The notes beneath the pieces are model-generated. The model made no database searches, was not told the origin of the DNA, and saw only the letters and a program-made list of their open reading frames with translations. A stretch of DNA of 64,000 nucleotides from the NCBI GenBank assembly GCA_963745955.1, contig CAVUZI010000011.1, positions 868,001-932,000 of the forward strand. The letters run 5' to 3'. Positions within the stretch are counted from its first letter, which is position 1. Every line of letters starts with the position of its first letter. The position numbers and the translations under genes are program-made. The stretch is from Bog-756 sp963745955 (GTDB lineage: Bacteria > Actinomycetota > Acidimicrobiia > Acidimicrobiales > RAAP-2). This document shows, piece after piece, positions 17,034-25,823 of the stretch.

Positions 17034-19469
17034 TCATCTGGCGCGTACCTGACGGTGGGCTATACCGAGATTCGGCGCTTGGAGGAGTTCGGTAGCGTCA
17101 CCGATTGGCAGTGGTCGGGCGAAGAGGTACCCCTGCATGTAGTGACAGGCTAGTTGCTGCAGAACGCTGAGCTGCTGATCTGTTTCGACCCCTTCGGCGA
17201 TGACGGCAAGGCCCAGGCTCTCGGCAAGTTCGATGACGGCAGCGGCGATGGCCGCGTCCTCATGTTCTGTGCCGATCGTTCGAACGAACGACTTGTCAAT
17301 CTTGATCACATTGAAAGGAAAGGATCGAAGGTAAGTGAGCGACGAGTAGCCAGTTCCAAAATCGTCGAGGGCAAGATTGATCCCCATGCCTCGAAGCTCA
17401 TGCAACAGTGGTGCAACATTGACCGGGTCATCGATGAGTGTGCTCTCAGTGAGCTCGAGAGTAAGCAGCGTCGGATCAAGACCACTACGAGTCAGGACAC
17501 CAGACACGACATCAGCGAAGTCGCCGGCAACGAGCTGACGGCTTGAGACGTTGACTGATACTCGGAGGCGCCGCTCGGGCCAGAGTCGCGTCCAGATGGC
17601 GGCGTGTTGGCATGCCTCGTCTAGGACCCAGGCGCCGATGTCAATGATCGAGCCGGTCTCTTCTGCGGTGGAGATGAAGCCGTCGGGAGCAACGAGTCCG
17701 AAATCGGGGCGCTCCCAACGCACGAGCGCCTCGAACTCTCGGATGAGACCGGTGTTGGCCTCGACGATTGGCTGACAATAGAGCCGCAGCTCGTTCCGAT
17801 CCACGGCAAGGCGGAGCGCCGTTTCGAGAGCCACCGTCGTCTTGATCCACAGTTGCATGGCTTCATCGAAGAGCTCATAGCAATGTCGCCCGCTGTTCTT
17901 CGCTCGGTACATCGCAATGTCTGCATTCGCAAGGATCACTTCGGCCTCTTCGGTCCCATCGGCTGAAAAAGCGATGCCTATGCTCACACCCACCTGCGGG
18001 TCGTCGTCGCCTAGGCGAAAGGATCGATCGAACATCGTAATCAACCGTTGTGCCATTTCGGCCGCCTCGTGAATCCCGTCAATGTCTTCGCAGAGGACGA
18101 CAAACTCGTCACCCCCCAGCCGCGCAACGGTGTCGGTCTCACGCACCGCAGCTTGGATCCGGGAGGCCGCCTCGATGAGCAACTGGTCGCCAGCGGAGTG
18201 ACCGAGCGTGTCGTTGACCAGCTTGAATCTGTCCAAGTCGACGTAGAGTACGGCACACATACGGTGATGACGACGTACGCGAGCGAGCGTCTGATTGAGT
18301 CGAATCGTTAGCATTGCTCGATTGGGCAAGCCCGTGAGCGAGTCGTGCATCGCTTGATGAGCAAGGAGTCCCGTAGCCTCGACCCGATCCGTAATATCGC
18401 GACCGTTGGATACGATGCCCCTGATGGCTGGCTCGTGAAGCTGATTTGTGGCTGTGATCTCGACGTGTCGGAAGCTGCCGTCGCGTTGGCGCACGCGGCA
18501 CTCATAGGTAGCCGAGCTACCTTCTTCGGCCATGATCTCGCGCATGGCGCTCTCGACCTTTGGTCGGTCGTCCGGGAAGACGCGATCGCGTAACTTTGTG
18601 CCGAGAATGGCCTCTGCCGGCTCCTGCGTGATGGCGGTTACGGCAGGGCTTATATAGGAGACGACACCGTCGGGGCTCGTAATTGAAATCGCGTCGGAGC
18701 TGTGCTCAACCAATGCCTCGAACCTGGCTCGTGCCGCCTGAAGCTCGCTGACGTCATGAGCGGACACAACAAAGCCGTGAACGGTTGGATCATCGAGCAT
18801 ATTGACGACGGTGAGCTCGAACGGCACGGCAGTCTCGATCTCCCGATGCCACAACTTGACCTCGACTCGGATAGTGGAAGGGCGCGGCGCGGTCCGAGCC
18901 TCGCAGAGGGTGCGATGAAGTCGAGATCTGTCCCCATTTGCTACAAGGTCTTCCAGGAGGTGGCCCTCAACCTGTGCCTGGTTGTGACCAAGGATTCGAG
19001 TGACGGCTGCGGAGACGGATTCCACCACTCCTCGCTCATCCAATAGCATCAATATGCTTCCCGCGTTATGAACGAGAGCCCTGAACCGATCGGTCTCATT
19101 GTTCGCCACCTCCCAACGGCGACGTTCCGTGAGATCGCGAAGGCACAAGGCGATTCCGTCCACCGACGGTACGTCGGCCAAGTTTGTTCCGACCAGCTCT
19201 ACCAGCTTCCACCCATCGACGCTCTGGACTCGGAGCTCGACCGGGGTACCTAGTCCCGTATGTTGCATTGTGTCCAATGACGCGAGCGCGAGCTCCTGAT
19301 CGTCGGGATGAATGAGATCAAAGCCAGCGCTGCCGATCAGATCGTCCAAATGGAGCCCGAAGAGCCGTTCGGCGGCGGGGTTCGCCCAACGCAACCCACC
19401 CCCGAGATCCACGACGGCCAGCGCGTCCCCGAGCCCACATGCAAGGTTGGCAAGTCCCTCGGAATCCAT
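17034..19469 (-). CDS. PAS-PAS-PAS-GGDEF-EAL cyclic-di-GMP protein
   Basis: An 811-residue cytoplasmic sensor/enzyme with three PAS regions (about 5-115, 125-240 and 245-362). The diguanylate cyclase domain keeps LGGDEF (452-456) and an intact inhibitory I-site, RETD, five residues before it. The EAL phosphodiesterase domain shows EFEALVRW (EAL 580-582), DDFGTGYSSL and EGVET. Both catalytic domains look competent, so it may make or degrade cyclic-di-GMP depending on signal. No membrane segment is visible. The first two PAS regions are clearly related to those of the PAS-LuxR protein at 24.1-25.6 kb, pointing to duplication of a sensory module. Confidence 0.92.
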   Translation of the reverse strand: MDSEGLANLACGLGDALAVVDLGGGLRWANPAAERLFGLHLDDLIGSAGFDLIHPDDQELALASLDTMQHTGLGTPVELRVQSVDGWKLVELVGTNLADVPSVDGIALCLRDLTERRRWEVANNETDRFRALVHNAGSILMLLDERGVVESVSAAVTRILGHNQAQVEGHLLEDLVANGDRSRLHRTLCEARTAPRPSTIRVEVKLWHREIETAVPFELTVVNMLDDPTVHGFVVSAHDVSELQAARARFEALVEHSSDAISITSPDGVVSYISPAVTAITQEPAEAILGTKLRDRVFPDDRPKVESAMREIMAEEGSSATYECRVRQRDGSFRHVEITATNQLHEPAIRGIVSNGRDITDRVEATGLLAHQAMHDSLTGLPNRAMLTIRLNQTLARVRRHHRMCAVLYVDLDRFKLVNDTLGHSAGDQLLIEAASRIQAAVRETDTVARLGGDEFVVLCEDIDGIHEAAEMAQRLITMFDRSFRLGDDDPQVGVSIGIAFSADGTEEAEVILANADIAMYRAKNSGRHCYELFDEAMQLWIKTTVALETALRLAVDRNELRLYCQPIVEANTGLIREFEALVRWERPDFGLVAPDGFISTAEETGSIIDIGAWVLDEACQHAAIWTRLWPERRLRVSVNVSSRQLVAGDFADVVSGVLTRSGLDPTLLTLELTESTLIDDPVNVAPLLHELRGMGINLALDDFGTGYSSLTYLRSFPFNVIKIDKSFVRTIGTEHEDAAIAAAVIELAESLGLAVIAEGVETDQQLSVLQQLACHYMQGYLFARPLPIGDATELLQAPNLGIAHRQVRAR

Positions 19470-19774
19470 ACCCTCTCTCCGTCTTCGACTATGTCAGCTC
19501 CAATTCCTTATCGGCGCAAAGGGAGGGTCGGTTGAGGCTCTTGCGCCGAGGGCTTGGCGTTTCCGTCCGATTTGCAAAAGTCCTCGTCAAGGTGCCCGAA
19601 CGCATTTTCGGTACCCACATGACTTCAAAGAGAAGTGCCAGCCCACGGCCACAATTGGGATGTTGGTGCGCTATAGCTGTTGCGCAGGTGGAAGGTCGGG
19701 CAGGGGCCGGCAGCCCTCACTGGCATTCGCAGTTGGGACGCCAGCGGGGGCTCGCGCCTGTGTACCTTCTCAGC
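19470..19774. other. Intergenic region holding a solo IS end
   Basis: The segment at 19557-19620 is a diverged copy, same orientation, of the IS end at 21506-21590, sharing TCCGATTTGCAAAAGTCCT and the tip GGTACCCACA. No transposase coding sequence survives beside it. The remainder shows nothing recognisable. Confidence 0.6.
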
Positions 19775-20512
19775 ATGGCCTCTACCGGCGATCCTCCCGC
19801 GGCAGTACTTCTTGATGCCGGCGGCGTATTCGTCCTCCCCGACCCCGAGCGGATTCTTGCCGCCTTCGCCAGGGCCGAGTGCACGGTCGGACGGGAGGTG
19901 TTGGCTGACGCGCACTACCGAGCAGCAGTCCGGTTTGGCACCCATGTCGACGTCGAAGCGGATTGGTCAGAGGCGTGGCTCGACTACCTTCAGACCTACG
20001 TCGCCGAGTGCGGTGTGCCAACGGACTGGCGCGAAGAAGCACATTTTCATATCGACAGTGAGTTCGCCGACGCAGCCCTGTGGGTCGAACCCGTGCCGAC
20101 AAGTCGGAAAGGCCTGCAGGCTCTCGCTGACACAGGTGTCCGACTCGGTATCGTTTCGAATGCCGATGGTTTGATGGCCCAGCGCCTCGCACAACTCGAA
20201 CTGTGTCAGGTGGGTCCTGGGGTCGGCGTGGAAGTTGAGTGTGTCGTCGACTCCGGCAACGTCGGTGTCATGAAGCCCGACCCCCGAATCTTCGAAGCCG
20301 CGGTCGATCTCCTGGGACTCGAAGTCGAACAAGTCTGGTACGTGGGCGACATGCCCGCAATAGACGTCGTCGGTGCTCGAAGGGCCGGGATCCGACCGTT
20401 CCTCATGGACCCACTCGGTCTACATCTCGGTGCCGACTATGAGCGAGTTCCTTCCCTGGCCGCACTAGCGGACCTGATCACGTCCTCTTTACCTCGCCAA
20501 CCACCGACATGA
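19775..20512 (+). CDS. HAD-superfamily hydrolase
   Basis: A 245-residue HAD hydrolase with an alpha-helical cap. Motif I is LLDAGGVF (nucleophile Asp), motif II is GIVSNADG, the motif III lysine is in VGVMKPDPRIFEAA, and motif IV is WYVGDMPAIDVVGA. Proteins of this pattern dephosphorylate small metabolites; the substrate is not readable. ATG 19775 fits the family start, whereas the longer frame from 19439 runs through intergenic DNA and an IS remnant. It overlaps the next gene by ATGA, so the two are translationally coupled. Confidence 0.85.
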   Translation: MASTGDPPAAVLLDAGGVFVLPDPERILAAFARAECTVGREVLADAHYRAAVRFGTHVDVEADWSEAWLDYLQTYVAECGVPTDWREEAHFHIDSEFADAALWVEPVPTSRKGLQALADTGVRLGIVSNADGLMAQRLAQLELCQVGPGVGVEVECVVDSGNVGVMKPDPRIFEAAVDLLGLEVEQVWYVGDMPAIDVVGARRAGIRPFLMDPLGLHLGADYERVPSLAALADLITSSLPRQPPT

Positions 20513-21000
20513 CGAACGGTCAAGAGTTCTCACTTGCCTCGGCCCAGCTAGCCGCGGACGAGGGCAGACTGGCTGAATGGGTGGTCGACTTCCTCGCCAG
20601 TCCAGGTAGCGACAATGCACCGCTCGCTGCTGCCCTTGCCTTCAGCGGGACGACTTTCTTCGGACCGATTCGATTCAAACTCGACCAGCTCACTCCTATG
20701 GCGGGCCCAGATGAGCACCAAGTGGTCGTCCCTGTGGCAGAGGAGGATTGGGAATCAGACGTCGAAGCGATGGAGCACAGTTTTGAGGAGGGGTGGCACC
20801 CTCCGCCGCTTCTTGTCTCCCACCGTGACGGCAAGTACTATCTGGAAGACGGGAACCATCGCTACGAGACGCTCCGCCGCAGTGGCGCCACCTTCGCTTG
20901 GACAATCCTCCTCTTCTCCGGCGAGGCAGAGCGAGACAGGTTCGTTGCTCGGCACGCGGGATTCAGTGGTGCTACCGCCCCCGACGAAGCGACGCCATGA
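20509..21000 (+). CDS. ParB/sulfiredoxin-like nuclease-fold protein
   Basis: A 163-residue protein whose second half carries PPLLVSHRDGKYYLEDGNHR, the strand-DGxHR pattern of the ParB/Srx fold (compare GxxR phosphate-binding loops). It lacks a DNA-binding helix-turn-helix. The start ATG overlaps the stop of the HAD gene (ATGA), so the pair acts together, perhaps in nucleotide or phosphate-ester metabolism. No specific function is assigned. Confidence 0.6.
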   Translation: MTNGQEFSLASAQLAADEGRLAEWVVDFLASPGSDNAPLAAALAFSGTTFFGPIRFKLDQLTPMAGPDEHQVVVPVAEEDWESDVEAMEHSFEEGWHPPPLLVSHRDGKYYLEDGNHRYETLRRSGATFAWTILLFSGEAERDRFVARHAGFSGATAPDEATP

Positions 21001-21438
21001 CTTCGAATGGGCGCACCTGGACCCCGTGGGGCCGAGGATCCCAACCGCCGGGTCACGCCACGATTCGCTATTCGTGGATCAGACCGAAGACGGCATCGGC
21101 GGCACAGCTGCGTGGGAATTGATCACTAGCTGTGATTCCCGTCAGCGTTGTTGACGGAGTCACAACGACCCGTAGTTACGATGGGCGTTGCTGACACGAT
21201 CCACCTATAGGTGAAGCCCAGGGCGAGTGTGGAGCTTGCACACAGCCACACCCCCGGAGGCTTCCGATGCACCGTAACGCTCCACTCACACCCCGAGGGC
21301 GGTCTTCGAATGTGTCTGCTGATCCAAGGCGGCTGGCGCCCATTGTGCGACATGCCACCCATAAATGAAACGATCGTTCCTTCTGCGAGCGATATGCGAA
21401 TCAGATGTCCCCAGCTTCGGAGGCGGACACCTGCAGCA
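21001..21438. other. Intergenic stretch, nothing recognised
   Basis: About 440 bp between the ParB-like gene and a transposase remnant. Reading frames here have no family pattern, and no RNA gene was seen. Confidence 0.5.
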
Positions 21439-21516
21439 AGGTCCGATCACCGCGTGGTGTTGGCGTGGCAACTGAAGGATTCTGACGAAGGCGAAATAGA
21501 GAAACGATAGAGCCAT
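21439..21516 (-). pseudogene. Transposase 5' remnant (integrase-type IS)
   Basis: About 26 codons beginning MALSFLYFAFVRILQL match the start of the transposase remnant at 25812 (MALSFLYLGFARILQL). After this the reading frame becomes unrelated. The element's outer tip lies at about 21590. The copy is inverted relative to the one at 25.8 kb. Confidence 0.7.
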
Positions 21517-21590
21517 GGCTCAGTTTCGTGTTTCAGTCCGATTTGCGAAAGTCCTGATCAAGGCACCCGGATGACATTCTTGGCACCCAC
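21506..21590. repeat. IS end, inverted copy of 25738-25823
   Basis: About 85 bp matching the reverse complement of 25738-25823, including GTGTTTCAGTCCGATTTGCG and the tip CATTCTTGGCACCCACA. The two tips face each other across the DUF916/PAS-LuxR module. Confidence 0.85.
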
Positions 21591-21608
21591 ACGGCCCCTA
21601 TGCACACC

Positions 21609-21944
21609 TCAGGTACCCAGGGATTTCCGGGGTTGACCGCAGCGGGCCTCTTTGGCATAGCGCTGCGCCAACTGACGGGAGAAGCCCCACAAACGACCAA
21701 GTTCCCCGATCGACATACCTTCCTCAAGGGCAAGAGCGAAGACCACCCGCCTCGCTTCGTGCCGTTGTTGCTCAAGCGCACACAAGGCTTCGTTGACGGC
21801 CTGGCGTCCCTTGGAGGGGTCGGCGGCAATGGTCGCAGACGCCAGATCACCATTTTTGGAAGCCTTCCGTAGGGCCCGCCGCAGCGAAACTTCGGTCTCC
21901 CGTAGTGCCTTGACGGGTCCCCGGTTGATGAACTTCTCAATCAA
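21609..21944 (-). CDS. Small helix-turn-helix protein
   Basis: About 111 residues, rich in Arg, Lys and Ala. The C-terminal part, EEGMSIGELGRLWGFSRQLA, has the length and pattern of a helix-turn-helix; the N-terminal part is a charged helix (RETEVSLRRALRKASKNG). It probably binds DNA. TTG codons at 21944 and 21950 both overlap the end of the DUF916-like gene, so the protein is likely translated from the same message. It may regulate the surface-protein genes upstream of it. It lies immediately inside the IS end. Confidence 0.6.
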   Translation of the reverse strand: MIEKFINRGPVKALRETEVSLRRALRKASKNGDLASATIAADPSKGRQAVNEALCALEQQRHEARRVVFALALEEGMSIGELGRLWGFSRQLAQRYAKEARCGQPRKSLGT

Positions 21945-22965
21945 CCCCAACTGATACGGGCACCGGCTTCTCCCTTGCAGCAGGAGGGGCACGACCCCTC
22001 GAACGGGGCGCCGAGTGCAACCCCTTCCTCCGCCCCACCTTCCGTCTCCGCCTCCGCCACATCCAGAGCGCAAACGACGCAGGAATGAGGAGAAACCACA
22101 AGGGATTTACCACGATTACCGTCCGAGAGGCAGTGACCTCTCCCGTGGCGTTGTCGGTTCGGTCGTAGACGAGGGTCGCATGGAACGTGTACCACCCCAA
22201 TCCAAGCCAAGTCGACACCCCAATGGGGATATCCCGGCTCAATCCGGGAGGTAACAGGTGGGAGTTCTCCTCCACATAGGTAGGCTTTGGAGCCGGCCAA
22301 CCGCTGGTATCGACGGTGGTGGTGAATGCAACCGTTGATTTTCCCACGCTGGTGGCCCGGACCATTCCGGCGGCCGAGCTGGACAGTGAGATGCTCAGAG
22401 ATGAAGGTCCGACAAAGTGAGCCGTGAGACCTCGATCACGTGATCCGGGCACATCAAGAACGACAAGCCCACCAACATCATTTTGGACAGCCACGGAGGC
22501 AGAATTGATTATTGGACTGGCGAGGAATCCCAGAAAGTAGTCGTCAGGTGGCAATCCAGTCGGCATGGCGACGGTGACGTGGACCGCAGTTTCTTGACGC
22601 GCGGCTAAGGTCAGAGCGTCCGGGGTGATGGTGATCCTCCCGGCAAAGCGAGGGTCCGGGTCGGCGCCAAACCTGGTCTTCCCGTTGTCCAAGAGCGTGA
22701 CCGATCGAGTTTCGATGGTGACATCTAGAGGGCTGTACCCGAGATTCCCGACTGTCAGTGTGGCTGTTGCCGTGGTTCCCGGCGTGACGGGAATGGGACT
22801 TGGTGGTGACGTTACGAAGAGGTCGCTGGGTGGACTTACGGCACCCGCCGTAGAGGCAACTCCGACCACTACCGAGCCCAAAATGGCGAGAGTTGCGACG
22901 ACTGTCAGGACAGACTTCGATTTGAGGCGACCGGCATGGCGGCGCGCTGCTCCCTCAACCACCAT
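21937..22965 (-). CDS. DUF916-like surface protein partner with C-terminal membrane anchor
   Basis: A 342-residue exported protein: signal peptide (about 15-42, ending at AGA), two beta-sandwich regions, then one transmembrane helix (VNPLWFLLIPASFALWMW) followed by a strongly basic cytoplasmic tail. The beginning of the mature part, FVTSPPSPIPVTPGTTATAT, and the middle GLPPDDYFLGFLASP resemble DUF916/WxL-interacting proteins, which tether surface proteins in Gram-positives. It starts 12 bp after the stop of the secreted protein gene, so the two form one operon. The DUF916 assignment is by pattern only. Confidence 0.65.
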   Translation of the reverse strand: MVVEGAARRHAGRLKSKSVLTVVATLAILGSVVVGVASTAGAVSPPSDLFVTSPPSPIPVTPGTTATATLTVGNLGYSPLDVTIETRSVTLLDNGKTRFGADPDPRFAGRITITPDALTLAARQETAVHVTVAMPTGLPPDDYFLGFLASPIINSASVAVQNDVGGLVVLDVPGSRDRGLTAHFVGPSSLSISLSSSAAGMVRATSVGKSTVAFTTTVDTSGWPAPKPTYVEENSHLLPPGLSRDIPIGVSTWLGLGWYTFHATLVYDRTDNATGEVTASRTVIVVNPLWFLLIPASFALWMWRRRRRKVGRRKGLHSAPRSRGRAPPAAREKPVPVSVGVD

Positions 22966-22977
22966 GGTCTCGTCAGG

Positions 22978-23964
22978 TTAGAAGCTCGGAGTGGCCACGT
23001 AAGTGATGGTGTCGCTGTAGGTGCCATCCGGGACCGAGTAGTCCACCGCGACCTGGTCGGTGAGGGTCAACGTGTCAGCGGTGGTTCCAGTCGGGCCAGT
23101 AGCGGTCAAGAAGTTGGCCGCGGTGGTCGGGTACCCCACGAACTGACCGCCCGACAGGCCCGCGGCGAGTGTCGCTCCGTCCGTTCCTCCGGTCGTCAGT
23201 GTGGCACTTGCTCCCCATCCATTGGAAGGGAAGGTGGCAACGCCAGTCGTAGGTCCAGAAGTCACCGCTGGGATGGTGAAGGCCGGGGAGGTTCTCGACA
23301 GACCGGTGTCCGAGGCAGCCAATGTGTACCCGCTGGCTGCATTGGTCTGGACGGTCAACACAACAGCCTGACTCTGGACATTATTCAGTGATGTGGGGTC
23401 CACAACCAAGGAGAACGAAGGGGTGTTGTTGGTGAAGGTCAGCGTCTGGCCCACGGTCACGGTCACTCCAGTGGATTTGGACCCAAAGGTCACTGCCGCA
23501 GTCGTGGCCGTGTCCTCGGTGGTCGCCCCGGCCTTGGTCGTGATCGTCGAGGTGTAGGACCCCGCTGTTGACGTATTGGTGAGTCCGGTGAACGAGATGT
23601 AGACGGGTAGACCTGCAGCGACGGTGGCCGGAGTTGTAACCGTGTAGGTCAGGGTCGTGCCCGCAAGCGAGACCGTTCCCGCACCGATCCCGTAGACAGT
23701 GCCTGCGGCCACCGTTCCGGCCGTGCCGGTCGGCACCGTCATGGTGATTGTCGAAAGGGCAGCGGACGTAGCCGTCGTGAAGGCGTAGGCGTAGGTAACC
23801 CCCGTCTTGGCAGTCTGCGAGTTACTGACAGACCAACTCGTCTTGGTCAGTGTGCCCGCAAAGGCGGCGGCCGGCGTCAGCCCGATCAGCCCAGTGATGG
23901 CGACCAGGGTCGCTACAAGGACCGCGATTCGGCGTCGACCGGACGCTGACTTGCGGATCGGCAT
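22978..23964 (-). CDS. Secreted Thr/Ala-rich WxL-like surface protein
   Basis: A 328-residue secreted protein with a clear signal peptide (MPIRKSASGRRRIAVLVATL onward, cleaved after AFA). The mature chain is rich in Thr, Ser, Ala and Gly beta-strands, and the C-terminus VPDGTYSDTITYVATPSF matches the last strand of WxL and related cell-surface beta-sandwich domains. A strong ribosome site, AGGAGG, lies seven bases before ATG 23964. It is the first gene of an operon with the membrane-anchored DUF916-like protein, its probable binding partner. Two 24-bp tandem repeats sit 30-77 bp upstream. Confidence 0.7.
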   Translation of the reverse strand: MPIRKSASGRRRIAVLVATLVAITGLIGLTPAAAFAGTLTKTSWSVSNSQTAKTGVTYAYAFTTATSAALSTITMTVPTGTAGTVAAGTVYGIGAGTVSLAGTTLTYTVTTPATVAAGLPVYISFTGLTNTSTAGSYTSTITTKAGATTEDTATTAAVTFGSKSTGVTVTVGQTLTFTNNTPSFSLVVDPTSLNNVQSQAVVLTVQTNAASGYTLAASDTGLSRTSPAFTIPAVTSGPTTGVATFPSNGWGASATLTTGGTDGATLAAGLSGGQFVGYPTTAANFLTATGPTGTTADTLTLTDQVAVDYSVPDGTYSDTITYVATPSF

Positions 23965-23993
23965 TTCGGAACCTCCTGAAGGACTCTCGACTA

Positions 23994-24041
23994 ATAGGAA
24001 CATCGGCTGTCACGCAGATAGGAACATCGGCTGTCACGCAG
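23994..24041. repeat. Exact 24-bp tandem duplication in a divergent promoter region
   Basis: Two adjacent identical 24-bp units (23994-24017, 24018-24041), each containing GGAACATCGGCTGTCACGCA. They lie between the surface-protein operon (leftward) and the PAS-LuxR gene (rightward), close to where the leftward promoter should be, and may be a doubled operator. Confidence 0.9.
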
Positions 24042-24128
24042 AAGCACTTGACGTCATGCCGTACGGGTTTCCTATCCGTATTTACTGATCATTCCTAGGT
24101 AATCAGCGACCCATGAGAGCGGCCGCAA

Positions 24129-25550
24129 GTGGCAGACTTACGAGTAGCCATGATGGTTTCAAAGGTTGCCAAAGTGGACACGACCGAGCTTCTGAACGAG
24201 CTCCCGGACTGTGTGCTCGTCCTCAACGGGTCAGGCCACGTCCAGTGGGGAAACACAGCGGCCGAACGACTATTCGGCCGGCCGTTATCTGACTCAATCG
24301 GGTTTTCAGCCCTCGAGCTCGTTCATCCGGACGACCTGGAATTCGTGCTTCGTTCGCTGGAGAGTGTCCAGCGCAAAAACGTCGGAACTCTCATCGAAGT
24401 ACGAGCGAGGACTCCTTCAGGTTGGCGCCTTCTCGAGGTGATCGGAACTCCCATCGGCTGGTCGAGCGAACCACATGCTGTGTTGTTCTCCATGCGGGAC
24501 CTGACCGAGAGACGGCGTTTTGAGGTGGCATCTAACAAGGATGCGACGTTCAGGACCGTGGTTCAGAACTCTCCTGACATGACGATCCTGCTTTCCCAGT
24601 CAGGCATTGTGGTCTCGGTCTCCGGAGCGCTGAGCCGGATCCTCGGACACGACCCGGAAGCGATCGAAGGTCGACCGCTCGTTGCCTTCGTGGTCGAAGA
24701 GGATCAACCCACTTTCTTCGCTTCGCTCCACGCGGCCTCGCAGGGCGCCACGGCCTCAGACCCTCTGAGGGCTCGGGTTAGATTCACGCGCCATGAGACT
24801 GGAGAGCCGATACCCTTCGAGTTCGCATTTGTCAATCTTGTGGACGATCCAACCGTCGGTGGCTTCGTTGTCTCGGCTCACGACATTACGGCGCAGGCGG
24901 CCGCCGAAAGAGAGTTGCACCAAAGCGAGCAACGTTTCCGCCGAGCCTTCGATCAGGGTCCCCTCGGCATTGCTCTCACGGACTTAGGAAACAGGATCGT
25001 CAATGTCAACGACGCCTTCTGCCTTCTTATCGGCCAGCCGTCAGACAAGATCGTCGGTTCGGCATTTACCTCATTCGTTCACACAGATGACGGCCAGCGA
25101 GTTCGGGCCGTTGGCCTAAAGCTTGTCGAGCAGCCAGCAACAACCCACAAGACGGAGACTCGCCTCAAATCGAGCAACCAGGAGGTCGTTGTTGCAAGCG
25201 TTACCGCGTCGGTGATCCAGGACGAGAGCGGCGTACCGATGCACTACCTGTGGGTTTTCGAAGACATAACTAATAGCAAAATGCTCGAGCGCGAGCTCGT
25301 CGCCCACGCGAAAACGGCGAACAAGCTACTCGCGAGCTTGACGAGCCGAGAAGTGGAGATTCTTGAGCTGTTGGAAGATGCGGAAACCGCCTCCCAAATA
25401 GCCCACCGCCTAACTCTCTCCGTAAGGACCGTTGAGTCACACCTGGCGAATGCCTATCGCAAGTTAGGCGTGCACAACAGATCGGCTGCCATAGCCGAAT
25501 TTGCGCGATTGACGCGAGCCGTTGCGGGCGTTCCGCGCGACCGGACTTGA
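24129..25550 (+). CDS. PAS-PAS-PAS-LuxR transcriptional regulator
   Basis: About 470 residues, cytoplasmic: three PAS regions (about 15-130, 135-255 and 265-390) followed by a LuxR-type helix-turn-helix (LLASLTSREVEILELLEDAE, then TVESHLANAYRKLGVHNRSA). It should sense a small ligand or redox/light signal and bind DNA directly; there is no receiver or kinase domain. GTG 24129 or ATG 24150 may start it. A possible -35 TTGACG (24048-24053) lies upstream, but a matching -10 is weak. It is divergent from the surface-protein operon, its likely target. The first two PAS regions are paralogous to those of the GGDEF-EAL protein. Confidence 0.88.
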   Translation: MADLRVAMMVSKVAKVDTTELLNELPDCVLVLNGSGHVQWGNTAAERLFGRPLSDSIGFSALELVHPDDLEFVLRSLESVQRKNVGTLIEVRARTPSGWRLLEVIGTPIGWSSEPHAVLFSMRDLTERRRFEVASNKDATFRTVVQNSPDMTILLSQSGIVVSVSGALSRILGHDPEAIEGRPLVAFVVEEDQPTFFASLHAASQGATASDPLRARVRFTRHETGEPIPFEFAFVNLVDDPTVGGFVVSAHDITAQAAAERELHQSEQRFRRAFDQGPLGIALTDLGNRIVNVNDAFCLLIGQPSDKIVGSAFTSFVHTDDGQRVRAVGLKLVEQPATTHKTETRLKSSNQEVVVASVTASVIQDESGVPMHYLWVFEDITNSKMLERELVAHAKTANKLLASLTSREVEILELLEDAETASQIAHRLTLSVRTVESHLANAYRKLGVHNRSAAIAEFARLTRAVAGVPRDRT

Positions 25551-25737
25551 GTCCTTGCGTCTGCCGAATGGCCGTTCTGCTTCGTTTCCTCGCTGAGCCT
25601 TCGGCTTTCCCTTGACCAACCTGAATGCGTCGCGGCGGACAGCTGGCAGGACCCCGGAATTGGAACTCATTCTCGTTCCGTAAAGCGCAACAAGATCTTG
25701 ACGGCTATGACCAGATCGCAACCCTTGTCGCCGGCAT

Positions 25738-25823
25738 GTGAGTGCCGAGAATGTCATCCGGGCACTTTGATCTGGACCTTCGCAAATCGGACTGAAACAC
25801 GAAACCGTGCCATGGCTCTGTCG
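25738..25823. repeat. IS end, inverted copy of 21506-21590
   Basis: Tip GTGAGTGCCGAGAATGTCAT, then CGCAAATCGGACTGAAACAC and the start of the transposase gene. It is the better preserved of the two inverted ends. Confidence 0.85.
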
